Origin: CAIVAT01 sp037131145
GTDB taxonomy: Bacteria > Bacteroidota > Bacteroidia > Bacteroidales > FEN-979
Length of the DNA stretch: 12,826 nt
Reading direction: 5' to 3'
NCBI GenBank assembly: GCA_037131145.1
Contig: JBAXRP010000121.1
Location: forward strand, 1-12,826
Shown: positions 1 to 6,158 of the stretch, one piece after another
Layout: each line of letters opens with the position of its first letter
Numbering within the stretch: position 1 is the first letter of the stretch
Position numbers and translations under genes: made by a program
Notes under the pieces: model-generated
What the model saw: the letters and a program-made list of their open reading frames with translations, nothing else
Told to the model about the DNA's origin: nothing
Database searches by the model: none

Positions 1-92
1 CAATCTTTTCAATCTATAATCATGTCATCCCTTCGGGATTCAGTTGCAAAATCAATCTTTTCAATCTATAATCATGTCATCCCTTCGGGATT
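1..92 (+). repeat. REP-like palindromic repeat, two direct copies
   Basis: Two identical 40-bp copies (1-40 and 53-92) are separated by 12 bp, a 52-bp period. Each ends in a small hairpin, ATCCC-TTC-GGGAT (27-39 and 79-91). The same element recurs in reverse orientation at 132-202, so the cluster is a set of opposed REP-type units as found in many Bacteroidetes intergenic regions. The stem differs from the inverted copies by a compensatory pair. No REP-associated transposase gene is in the window. The family assignment is inference; the repeats and their orientation are seen directly. Confidence 0.85.
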
Positions 93-131
93 TGGCAACC
101 AATCAACCTTTTAAATAGTCGAAGTTTTTAC

Positions 132-202
132 AAACCCCGAAGGGGTGATATGATTATAGAAAGAATTGTAAAATCCGTTTTAAACCCCGAAGGGGTGATA
201 TT
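132..202 (-). repeat. REP-like palindromic repeat, two inverted copies
   Basis: Two copies begin with AAACCCCGAAGGGGTGATAT (132) and the same first 19 bases (182), 50 bp apart. Read on the minus strand they match the left-hand copies: a CAAT..TTTC..TATAATCAT lead followed by a hairpin, here ACCCC-TTC-GGGGT. The first copy runs to about 168; the second is recognisable only to about 202. They lie downstream of the minus-strand hydrolase gene and could act as weak transcript-end hairpins, which is inference. The rest of the left spacer (93-131, 203-305) is AT-rich and shows nothing I can identify; short reading frames across 128-452 have no coding character. Confidence 0.8.
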
Positions 203-305
203 ATTCTTAATAATTTTTTCTATATGCAAACTCATTGTCAACTTGTCCAAAGCAGATAAGCAATTACCGTTAATCAAAGGTGAAAGCTTTACTTTATACC
301 AGGAA

Positions 306-1748
306 TCAATATCCATCTTCTCTGTAATTAACATTTTTAGTGATTGGATCAATTGCAGGAACCTGCTCTGTGGTAATAATCTGGGCATAAGGATCAGGAA
401 TTTTTTCAGTAGGATGCTCCGGGTCATATTTCCAATACTTTGGCGGGTTTAAGAGAGGAAAAAGTGGACTTACCGGGTAAAATGCAAAAGGTGAAACAAC
501 GGCGCGACGTTGGATTATTTTAGTTGGGGAGACATTTATCACCATCAGGTCGGCGGCAAAAGTGATTTCGCCAACAGGATAATGATTACGAACACTTTGC
601 ATTGCCGATGCAATGGTATCGTCGGCAGCCTGGAAATGGGTGGCAACGGCAAGTCGTGGCGGGGGCGTCATCTGGCTCAGCAGGTAACCGAAAGCGCCTT
701 GCGGAGTGTGGGAGCTGTTCTGCACCTGCATTGCGTAATTATAAGCCTTTATAAAATCCGGATCTTCCGGTGACAATCCTGAATTTTTTAACGCCCAGAC
801 ATAAGCAGGCATCACCATTTCATGGATAAGAACATCCACTCCCCCGGCGTTGGTAATCATATCGTAATTTGGCTTCGTATCGCCGCTGAATACCATTGAC
901 AAGCCATTCCATTCAAGTTTATAACTTATCGAACCCCTCCTGCAATGGATGGCAGGGAAATGGGTTATTTTAACTCTGGTCGTCGGATTGTCATAAGCAA
1001 CGTTATCCATCGGTGATTTCCCTGATAAGGTCCAATCCAGCTCAATGGGAAAGATAGCATAGCCGTCGTCGGGATTATCATCGGAAACCTGAACAGGGTC
1101 TTCACTTAGCCCCCATTGAGTTTTTATTTCCGAAGGCATCGGATAACCAGGATAACTGGTTGTTCCAAAGCTGAAGCTCTCGGAATGCCAGCGATTCATA
1201 TCTCTGAACCGCTCGCAGAAAGCGCGCGTTCCGTCTTGATAAGGACCTCTGACATTCCCATCGAGATCTTTATAGGTGAAGTCGGAATTGCGCGGTCCCC
1301 AGATGTACAACGGCGACTTACGGTCTTCGGCAGGTCCGAAACAGTAAATGTGGGTGAGGTCGCTCGTATGGTCGCCATGCAGATGGGTGAGAAATATTTT
1401 ATTCATCTTACTCATAGGAATTCCCATGGCATTGTATTTTGCCGCAACGCCGGTTCCGCAGTCAAAAACAAACTGGTCGCCGCTGCCAACCTCCACAAAA
1501 ATGCTGTTACATTCCTGCGACAACCTCGGAATACACGATGTTCCAAGGAAGGTGATCCGCATTTCGTTGGGATCCAGTTTTTCGCCAAGTGGAAAAACAG
1601 GCAATGAGTCAAACAGTGAATTCTTTTCTGAAGGATCAGTTTCTTTTGAATTAAGCGAGCTGCCAAAGCTGCTCAAAGGGCTTCCCAGCGCGAGTCCTCC
1701 AAGAGAGGCGCCTGAAAGTTTTAACATTTGTCTGCGTGTCAGTTTCAT
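306..1748 (-). CDS. Tat-exported MBL-fold metallo-hydrolase (RNase Z-like fold)
   Basis: A 480-residue metallo-beta-lactamase-fold hydrolase. The N-terminus (KLTRRQMLKLSG, then a hydrophobic run to about residue 25) is a twin-arginine signal, so a folded, metal-loaded enzyme outside the cytoplasm is expected. The fold starts near residue 64 (ITFLGTSC). HLHGDH at 122-127 is the HxHxDH zinc motif. Later ligand candidates are H268 (AIHCRRG), D290 (SGDTKP), H309 (IHEM) and H371 (ATHF), the order seen in RNase Z/arylsulfatase-type MBL enzymes. The C-terminus past about 400 is proline-rich. The start is supported by an AGGAGGG ribosome site 10 nt upstream. Annotation pipelines sometimes name Tat-tagged proteins of this kind GntH-like, but no guanitoxin genes are near and I do not claim that role. 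Substrate unknown. Divergent from the restriction-modification gene. Confidence 0.88.
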   Translation of the reverse strand: MKLTRRQMLKLSGASLGGLALGSPLSSFGSSLNSKETDPSEKNSLFDSLPVFPLGEKLDPNEMRITFLGTSCIPRLSQECNSIFVEVGSGDQFVFDCGTGVAAKYNAMGIPMSKMNKIFLTHLHGDHTSDLTHIYCFGPAEDRKSPLYIWGPRNSDFTYKDLDGNVRGPYQDGTRAFCERFRDMNRWHSESFSFGTTSYPGYPMPSEIKTQWGLSEDPVQVSDDNPDDGYAIFPIELDWTLSGKSPMDNVAYDNPTTRVKITHFPAIHCRRGSISYKLEWNGLSMVFSGDTKPNYDMITNAGGVDVLIHEMVMPAYVWALKNSGLSPEDPDFIKAYNYAMQVQNSSHTPQGAFGYLLSQMTPPPRLAVATHFQAADDTIASAMQSVRNHYPVGEITFAADLMVINVSPTKIIQRRAVVSPFAFYPVSPLFPLLNPPKYWKYDPEHPTEKIPDPYAQIITTEQVPAIDPITKNVNYREDGY

Positions 1749-1758
1749 TTTTATTTAT

Positions 1759-1765
1759 CCCTCCT
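1759..1765 (-). promoter_or_regulatory. Strong Shine-Dalgarno site of the MBL hydrolase
   Basis: The minus strand reads AGGAGGG, ending 10 nt before the ATG at 1748. It fixes the start codon and is notable because the other genes in this window show no clear Shine-Dalgarno sequence, as is usual in Bacteroidetes. Confidence 0.75.
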
Positions 1766-1797
1766 GTTAGAATTTTGAATTTCTGTTAAACCAGATG

Positions 1798-1832
1798 CAA
1801 AAATAAGGATGAAAAGTAGCACGGGAATCAAA
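1798..1832 (-). promoter_or_regulatory. Bacteroidetes-type promoter of the MBL hydrolase
   Basis: On the minus strand TATTTTTG (1798-1805) matches the Bacteroidetes -7 consensus TAnnTTTG exactly. TTTG (1829-1832) lies 23 bp upstream as the -33 element, at the long end of the accepted spacing. It predicts a leader of roughly 40 nt containing the ribosome site. Prediction by motif only. Confidence 0.45.
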
Positions 1833-1940
1833 AAAGTTGCAATATTCCTCCTGTTTTTGAATATTAGAACAAAGTTTTTCTTTTCATAACGTTACAAAAC
1901 CAAGTTTGAAAAGGTTTATCAAACATTAAGAGATTTCCCC

Positions 1941-1948
1941 GAACTTTG
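1941..1948 (+). promoter_or_regulatory. Weak candidate -7 box of the restriction-modification gene
   Basis: GAACTTTG has one mismatch to TAnnTTTG and ends 23 nt before the ATG at 1972, a normal leader length. No good -33 TTTG is at the right distance; only TTT (1915-1917) is 23 bp away. It is the best candidate in the 1749-1971 divergent spacer on this strand, but weak. Confidence 0.25.
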
Positions 1949-1971
1949 CCCAATTAGTCAATAGCAATATC

Positions 1972-4086
1972 ATGTCTAAAATTCTCATAAATCAATACTA
2001 TCAAAACCTCGACCGCACTCTGCAATACGGCAAGAGTTGGAATGAACAGAGCATCCGTAACCATTTCTGGGCATTGCTGAATGAATATGCAGGTAAATTC
2101 AACTATGAGGTAATCGCGGAGGTTGCCGTGATGGGAACAAAAGGGAAAATGGTTAAACCTGACGGGACAGTGAAAAATCTTTGGGGGCTGGATATTGGAT
2201 TATGGGAAAGCAAAGACGAAAAAGATCACATTGAAGCCGAGATTGACGCCAAGATAAAAAATGGCTATCCTCTTGTCAATATTCTGTTTGAGGATAGTAA
2301 TGTGGCTGTCCTTTTCCAAAGAGGAGTGGAAGTAAACCGCTGCAAGGTGCGGGATGCCGCTAAATTGAATGAAATCCTCACTGATTTTTTTTCATTCAAG
2401 AGTGAAACGGTTTATAAATTTGAGGACGCCATTGAAAAGTTTAAAGCCGATATTCCGGTTATTGTGGAAACCCTCCGGAAAAAGATTGTTGAAAGCCGGG
2501 AGACAAATCCCGACTTTTTAAATGCGCAATTGTCATTTTTCGAGTTGTGCAAAGCGGAAATCAATCCCGATGTGACATTGGATGATATCCGCGAAATGAT
2601 GATCCAGCATATTCTCACCAGCGACATCTTCAACAGAATTTTCGACGACCCGGATTTCCACCGCCACAACACAATTGCCGCCGAACTTGAAAAGTTGATC
2701 GGGATTCTCTTTACATATTCCGAGCGACGGAATCTGCTATACAGTATTGAACATTATTACGAAGCAATCAATGCCACTGCCGCCGCCATAACCGACCATC
2801 ATGAAAAACAGAAATTTCTGAAGGTACTGTACGAAAATTTCTACAAGGTTTATAATCCGAAAGCCGCCGACCGCCTCGGCGTGGTTTACACGCCTAACGA
2901 GATTGTGCAGTTCATGGTACAGAGCGCCAACTTCCTGTTGCATCAGCATTTCGGAAAAACCCTTGCCGATAAAAACGTGGAAATTCTCGACCCCGCTACC
3001 GGAACGGCTACTTTTATTTGCGAAATCATCGAAAATGTCATCCCAAAGGATCAGTTGGAGTACAAGTACAAACATGAGCTACATGCCAATGAGGTTGCCA
3101 TTCTTCCATATTATATTGCTCACCTGAATATTGAATACACCTTCAAACAGAAGATGCAGTACTACGCCGAATTTCCGAACCTCTGTTTCGTGGATACGCT
3201 TGATAACACTGAGGCGTTGGCATACGCAGGAAAGCAGCAGGATATGTTCGGGATGACCTCCGAAAACACCGAACGCATCAGGCGGCAGAACAGCAAAAAA
3301 ATCTCGGTTTTCATCGGAAATCCGCCGTACAATTCGAACCAGAAAAATGAAAACGAGAACAACAAAAACCGGGAATATCCTTTCATTGACAAGCGGATCA
3401 GCGAAACTTTCATCAGGCATAGTACGGCGCAAAAGACGAAGGTTTACGATATGTATTCCCGTTTTTACCGTTACGCAATTGACCGGATGGAGAAAAACGG
3501 CGTTATTGCATTTATCACAAACCGCAGTTTTATTGACAGCCGCACTTTCGACGGTTTCAGAAAAATAATTGCAAGCGAATTTAATGCTGTTTACATCGTT
3601 GATTTGGGAGGCGATGTGAGAGCCAACCCTAAACTTTCGGGGACGAAACATATGGAACTTCACATCAACTATGAATCCGTTGAACCCTGGCGTCTGGAAC
3701 GTCACGATTTTGAGGTGAAAGCGGAGGCGAAACGGCAAAAAGAGGCTTTCGGCGCGGTGGAAGAACCAAAGGAGGAGTTTTTACGAAAACCGAAGATCAA
3801 AGTGAAGTTAACAGCGGACAAAACCGCCGGCATTATAGAGATTGATGAGCTTACCTTCCTGTCGGACGTTCCCGCCGAAGCCTGGAAATACAAGCTCGGC
3901 AACCGTTTGGCGCTCGAATGGGTGTTGGATCAGTACAAGGAGAAAAAGCCTATCGATCATACAATCGCCGAAAAGTTTAACACTTACCGCTTTGCCGATT
4001 ATAAGGAGCAGGCGATTGATTTGTTGAAACGGGTTTGTACGGTGAGCGTTGAAACAATGAGAATAATCAGTGAGATGGAGAGATGA
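1972..4086 (+). CDS. Type ISP-like restriction-modification protein with internal deletion
   Basis: A single-chain restriction-modification protein, 704 residues. Residues 1-140 form a PD-(D/E)xK-like nuclease region (PDG at 63-65, D74 and E79-S-K81, WESKDEKD). Residues 145-300 are a helical linker. An N6-adenine methyltransferase domain follows, with SAM motif DPATGTATF (340-348) and catalytic NPPY (450-453). The end (about 561-704: LHINYE, AWKYKLGNRLALEW, EKFNTYRFADYKEQ, VSVETM) is the family's usual C-terminus. From memory, full relatives have about 1000 residues. Here GGDVRANPKLSGTKH (546-560) runs straight into MELHINYESV, segments normally separated by about 300 residues holding the target-recognition region. 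The frame is open throughout, so this is an in-frame deletion or a compact variant. The SAM loop has Ala346 where Gly is usual. Sequence-specific methylation is doubtful. No helicase or partner subunit is adjacent. Confidence 0.85.
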   Translation: MSKILINQYYQNLDRTLQYGKSWNEQSIRNHFWALLNEYAGKFNYEVIAEVAVMGTKGKMVKPDGTVKNLWGLDIGLWESKDEKDHIEAEIDAKIKNGYPLVNILFEDSNVAVLFQRGVEVNRCKVRDAAKLNEILTDFFSFKSETVYKFEDAIEKFKADIPVIVETLRKKIVESRETNPDFLNAQLSFFELCKAEINPDVTLDDIREMMIQHILTSDIFNRIFDDPDFHRHNTIAAELEKLIGILFTYSERRNLLYSIEHYYEAINATAAAITDHHEKQKFLKVLYENFYKVYNPKAADRLGVVYTPNEIVQFMVQSANFLLHQHFGKTLADKNVEILDPATGTATFICEIIENVIPKDQLEYKYKHELHANEVAILPYYIAHLNIEYTFKQKMQYYAEFPNLCFVDTLDNTEALAYAGKQQDMFGMTSENTERIRRQNSKKISVFIGNPPYNSNQKNENENNKNREYPFIDKRISETFIRHSTAQKTKVYDMYSRFYRYAIDRMEKNGVIAFITNRSFIDSRTFDGFRKIIASEFNAVYIVDLGGDVRANPKLSGTKHMELHINYESVEPWRLERHDFEVKAEAKRQKEAFGAVEEPKEEFLRKPKIKVKLTADKTAGIIEIDELTFLSDVPAEAWKYKLGNRLALEWVLDQYKEKKPIDHTIAEKFNTYRFADYKEQAIDLLKRVCTVSVETMRIISEMER

Positions 4087-4093
4087 AAACTGG

Positions 4094-4167
4094 CAGGTCT
4101 CCCGTCCCTGACAGGTCTGACTGCTACGCTAAACCTGACAGCGTCTGCAAGACCTGACAAGGTCTGA
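4094..4167. repeat. Degenerate CCTGACAGG-type interspersed repeats
   Basis: Four related words occur within 75 bp: CAGGTCT (4094-4100), CCTGACAGGTCTGA (4107-4120), AACCTGACAG (4132-4141) and AGACCTGACAAGGTCT (4150-4165). The last is a perfect hairpin, AGACCT-GACA-AGGTCT. The cluster starts a few bases after the stop codon of the restriction-modification gene and could serve as its transcript end, although no T-run follows. Similar ACCTGACAGGT repeats are common between genes in Bacteroidetes; that comparison is from memory. Confidence 0.55.
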
Positions 4168-4199
4168 AACGGAGTGTGTAAAAGTCACATTAGAGACGC

Positions 4200-4222
4200 A
4201 ATATTTATGGTTCATAAATATT
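4200..4222. repeat. Perfect 10-bp inverted repeat (hairpin or operator)
   Basis: AATATTTATG (4200-4209), loop GTT, then CATAAATATT (4213-4222): a perfect palindrome with a 3-nt loop. It lies 110 bp before the permease start and 114 bp after the previous stop. The AT-rich stem without a following T-run fits a regulator binding site at least as well as a terminator. It is the clearest signal in the 4087-4331 spacer. Confidence 0.6.
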
Positions 4223-4255
4223 GAATCAGCCTAAAGTCGTAAAGAAAAATTCGTT

Positions 4256-4284
4256 TTGACAATTTATGTAAACAACCGGATACT
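4256..4284 (+). promoter_or_regulatory. Candidate promoter of the ABC permease
   Basis: TTGACA (4256-4261), 17 bp, then GATACT (4279-4284), resembling a general -35/-10 pair. A Bacteroidetes-style alternative is TATCTTTA (4294-4301, one mismatch to TAnnTTTG), which has no -33 element at the right distance. Either would give a leader of about 25-40 nt. Which one is used cannot be decided from sequence. Confidence 0.3.
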
Positions 4285-4331
4285 CATATATATTATCTTT
4301 ACTGTATTATTAAACATAAATTTTATTACTC

Positions 4332-5576
4332 ATGATTCTGATTTTACGATTGATCCGCGAAAGTTATCTTTTTGCATTTCAAGCTATTATAGTTAATAAA
4401 GTCCGAACGATCCTTTCGTTGCTTGGCATTACCATCGGGATTTTTTGTGTGATTTCGGTCTTTACTGTATTTGATTCCATGGAAAATGCCATCAGGAAAA
4501 GCATCGCCTCTCTCGGCAGCAATGTTTTGTATGTGCAAAAATGGCCCTGGTCAATGGGTGGCGATTATCCCTGGTGGAAATACTGGCAAAGACCCGAAGC
4601 GTCGCTTGAGGATATGCGCGAACTGGAGAAACGATCTTCACTGGCAGAAGCGACTGCCTATATGGTACAGGTTACCAAAACCGTAAAATACCAGAATAAC
4701 TATGTCGAAAATATAGGTGTGATGGGTGTTTCGCAGGATTTCGACAAAGTCTGGAAATTCGAACTTGCGCAAGGCAGATATTTCTCTACCACCGAATCGG
4801 CAAGCGGAAAAAATATAACTATAATTGGGGCTGATCTTGCCACAGATCTTTTCCGCGAAGGCGACCCGATTGGAAAAAAGATCAAGATATTCGGACGAAA
4901 TATTGAGGTTGTTGGAGTTATTACCAAGGAAGGCGAAGATTTTTTCGGTAATTCAAATGATAAGGTTGTTTACCTTCCTGTCAACTATTTTAAAACGCTG
5001 GTTGATTTAACGGATATGGACGCCACTATTGTTGTAAAAGCAAAACCGATGGTTTCAAATGATGAATTACGGGATGAGCTGACAGGTCTTATGCGCTCGA
5101 TCAGAAAACAAAAACCCTCAGCCGACGATAATTTCGCCATCAACGAAACCGATATTATTTCCAAGGGATTCGATAGTTTATTTGCCGTTATAGCCACTGT
5201 TGGCTGGATCATCGGCGGATTTTCGCTGCTCGTGGGCGGGTTCGGAATCGCCAACATCATGTTTGTATCGGTAAAGGAACGAACCAATATCATCGGCATC
5301 CAGAAAGCTCTCGGCGCCAAGAATTACTTTATCCTCCTTCAGTTTCTATTTGAGGCTGTGTTCCTTTCCTTAATCGGCGGGCTTTTCGGGTTGGCAATCA
5401 TTTTTATTCTCACCGTCATTATATCGAATACTACCGACTTTACCCTGCTTCTTACTGAGGGAAATGTTTTGCTCGGGATTGGAGTATCTGCTATAATCGG
5501 GTTGATTTCGGGAATCGTGCCGGCGTTTACCGCAGCAAAACTCGACCCGGTTGAGGCAATGAGAACGGGAATGTAA
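4332..5576 (+). CDS. MacB/FtsX-type ABC transporter permease
   Basis: A 414-residue inner-membrane permease of the MacB/LolC/FtsX class. It has one TM helix near the N-terminus (about 28-48), a large periplasmic MacB_PCD-like domain (about 50-280), and three C-terminal helices (about 284-312, 335-363, 378-399). The motif GIANIMFVSVKERTNIIGIQ begins at 305 and leads into KALGA, the coupling region of this family that contacts the ATPase. DPVEAMR close to the end is also typical. Such permeases work as dimers with a LolD/MacB-like ATPase, often with a periplasmic adaptor, to move lipoproteins, peptides or drugs using cytoplasmic ATP. Neither partner is adjacent, and the next gene runs the other way, so partners must be elsewhere or the gene is an orphan. 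Substrate unknown. No Shine-Dalgarno sequence is visible at the start. Confidence 0.9.
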   Translation: MILILRLIRESYLFAFQAIIVNKVRTILSLLGITIGIFCVISVFTVFDSMENAIRKSIASLGSNVLYVQKWPWSMGGDYPWWKYWQRPEASLEDMRELEKRSSLAEATAYMVQVTKTVKYQNNYVENIGVMGVSQDFDKVWKFELAQGRYFSTTESASGKNITIIGADLATDLFREGDPIGKKIKIFGRNIEVVGVITKEGEDFFGNSNDKVVYLPVNYFKTLVDLTDMDATIVVKAKPMVSNDELRDELTGLMRSIRKQKPSADDNFAINETDIISKGFDSLFAVIATVGWIIGGFSLLVGGFGIANIMFVSVKERTNIIGIQKALGAKNYFILLQFLFEAVFLSLIGGLFGLAIIFILTVIISNTTDFTLLLTEGNVLLGIGVSAIIGLISGIVPAFTAAKLDPVEAMRTGM

Positions 5577-5577
5577 A

Positions 5578-6081
5578 TTAGAAAGGCCAGAACTGATTAT
5601 CGTTCCAAATCTTTTCCTTTAATTCGTTGTCCATGTCGCTGAGTATTTTCAGATGACCTTTTTCCCAATTGGAAAGCCAGTGGTAAAGAGCCTTTTCATT
5701 GGGATCGGAGGTGGTTTCAGCCTGTTGGGCATACACCTCAACCGCTCTTTTTTCAAAATCAATGGCAGCGGAAATAGCGGCTGCTTCAAATCCGGCTGAA
5801 GAAATTTTCTGTTTCATATCCTCTGAAAGAATCAATGCAGAAAAACCTTCATTTGCGAGATCGGGCAGTTCAACCTTTTTAAAAACATGGTCTTTTTCAT
5901 AACTGATGTATTGTTCCGAAAGAAACTTCACGTGTTGGGTCTCTTCATCAGCCATAGTTAAAAATATATGCTTTATCTCCGCATCGGGCGTTTGTTCGGC
6001 AACTTTGGAATAAAAGGCATGGCCTCTTTTTTCCATAAGGATTGCCATTTTCAGAATTTCGAGAGCTTTTTGGGTTTCCAT
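5578..6081 (-). CDS. Ferritin-like diiron protein (rubrerythrin type, no rubredoxin domain)
   Basis: A 167-residue four-helix-bundle protein of the rubrerythrin branch of the ferritin-like superfamily. The expected two-fold set of metal ligands is visible: E17 (MEKRG), E47 and H50 (EETQH), E110 (DFEKRA), and E140 and H143 (WEKGH), that is two E...ExxH halves. The usual C-terminal rubredoxin Cys4 domain is absent; the chain ends NQFWPF and has no cysteines. Related proteins reduce peroxide or hold iron in the cytoplasm of anaerobes; either role is possible here, and electron transfer would need a separate partner. Its stop codon lies one base from the stop of the converging permease gene. It has its own likely promoter upstream, so it need not be co-transcribed with the membrane protein before it. 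Confidence 0.88.
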   Translation of the reverse strand: METQKALEILKMAILMEKRGHAFYSKVAEQTPDAEIKHIFLTMADEETQHVKFLSEQYISYEKDHVFKKVELPDLANEGFSALILSEDMKQKISSAGFEAAAISAAIDFEKRAVEVYAQQAETTSDPNEKALYHWLSNWEKGHLKILSDMDNELKEKIWNDNQFWPF

Positions 6082-6103
6082 GATAAGATATGATTTGAAG
6101 TTT

Positions 6104-6111
6104 CAAACTTA
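6104..6111 (-). promoter_or_regulatory. -7 box of the ferritin-like gene
   Basis: The minus strand reads TAAGTTTG, an exact TAnnTTTG, 22 nt before the ATG at 6081. No clear TTTG occurs at the -33 distance; a TTTTT run about 23 bp upstream is the best substitute. It lies in the 77-bp gap after the GT-C gene and suggests independent expression. Confidence 0.4.
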
Positions 6112-6158
6112 CAACTTTTTATTATTTTCTTCTGAAAAACTTGCAATCTTATTCCTTT

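Noticed and set aside
1..202. CRISPR array
   Set aside because: The direct copies are separated by only 12 bp, copies occur in both orientations, each carries its own hairpin, and there are no cas genes.
150..452. Small gene between the repeats and the MBL hydrolase
   Set aside because: The open frames on both strands run through the repeat units or the hydrolase C-terminus, with no start signal and low-complexity composition.
1116..1607. 163-residue plus-strand open frame
   Set aside because: It lies wholly antisense within the MBL hydrolase, whose frame has clear catalytic motifs; the antisense product has no recognisable features.
3079..3738. 219-residue minus-strand open frame
   Set aside because: Shadow of the methyltransferase domain, which carries NPPY and conserved motifs on the plus strand.
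4150..4165. Intrinsic terminator after the restriction-modification gene
   Set aside because: The hairpin is only 6 bp and no T-run follows on the plus strand; recorded as a repeat instead.
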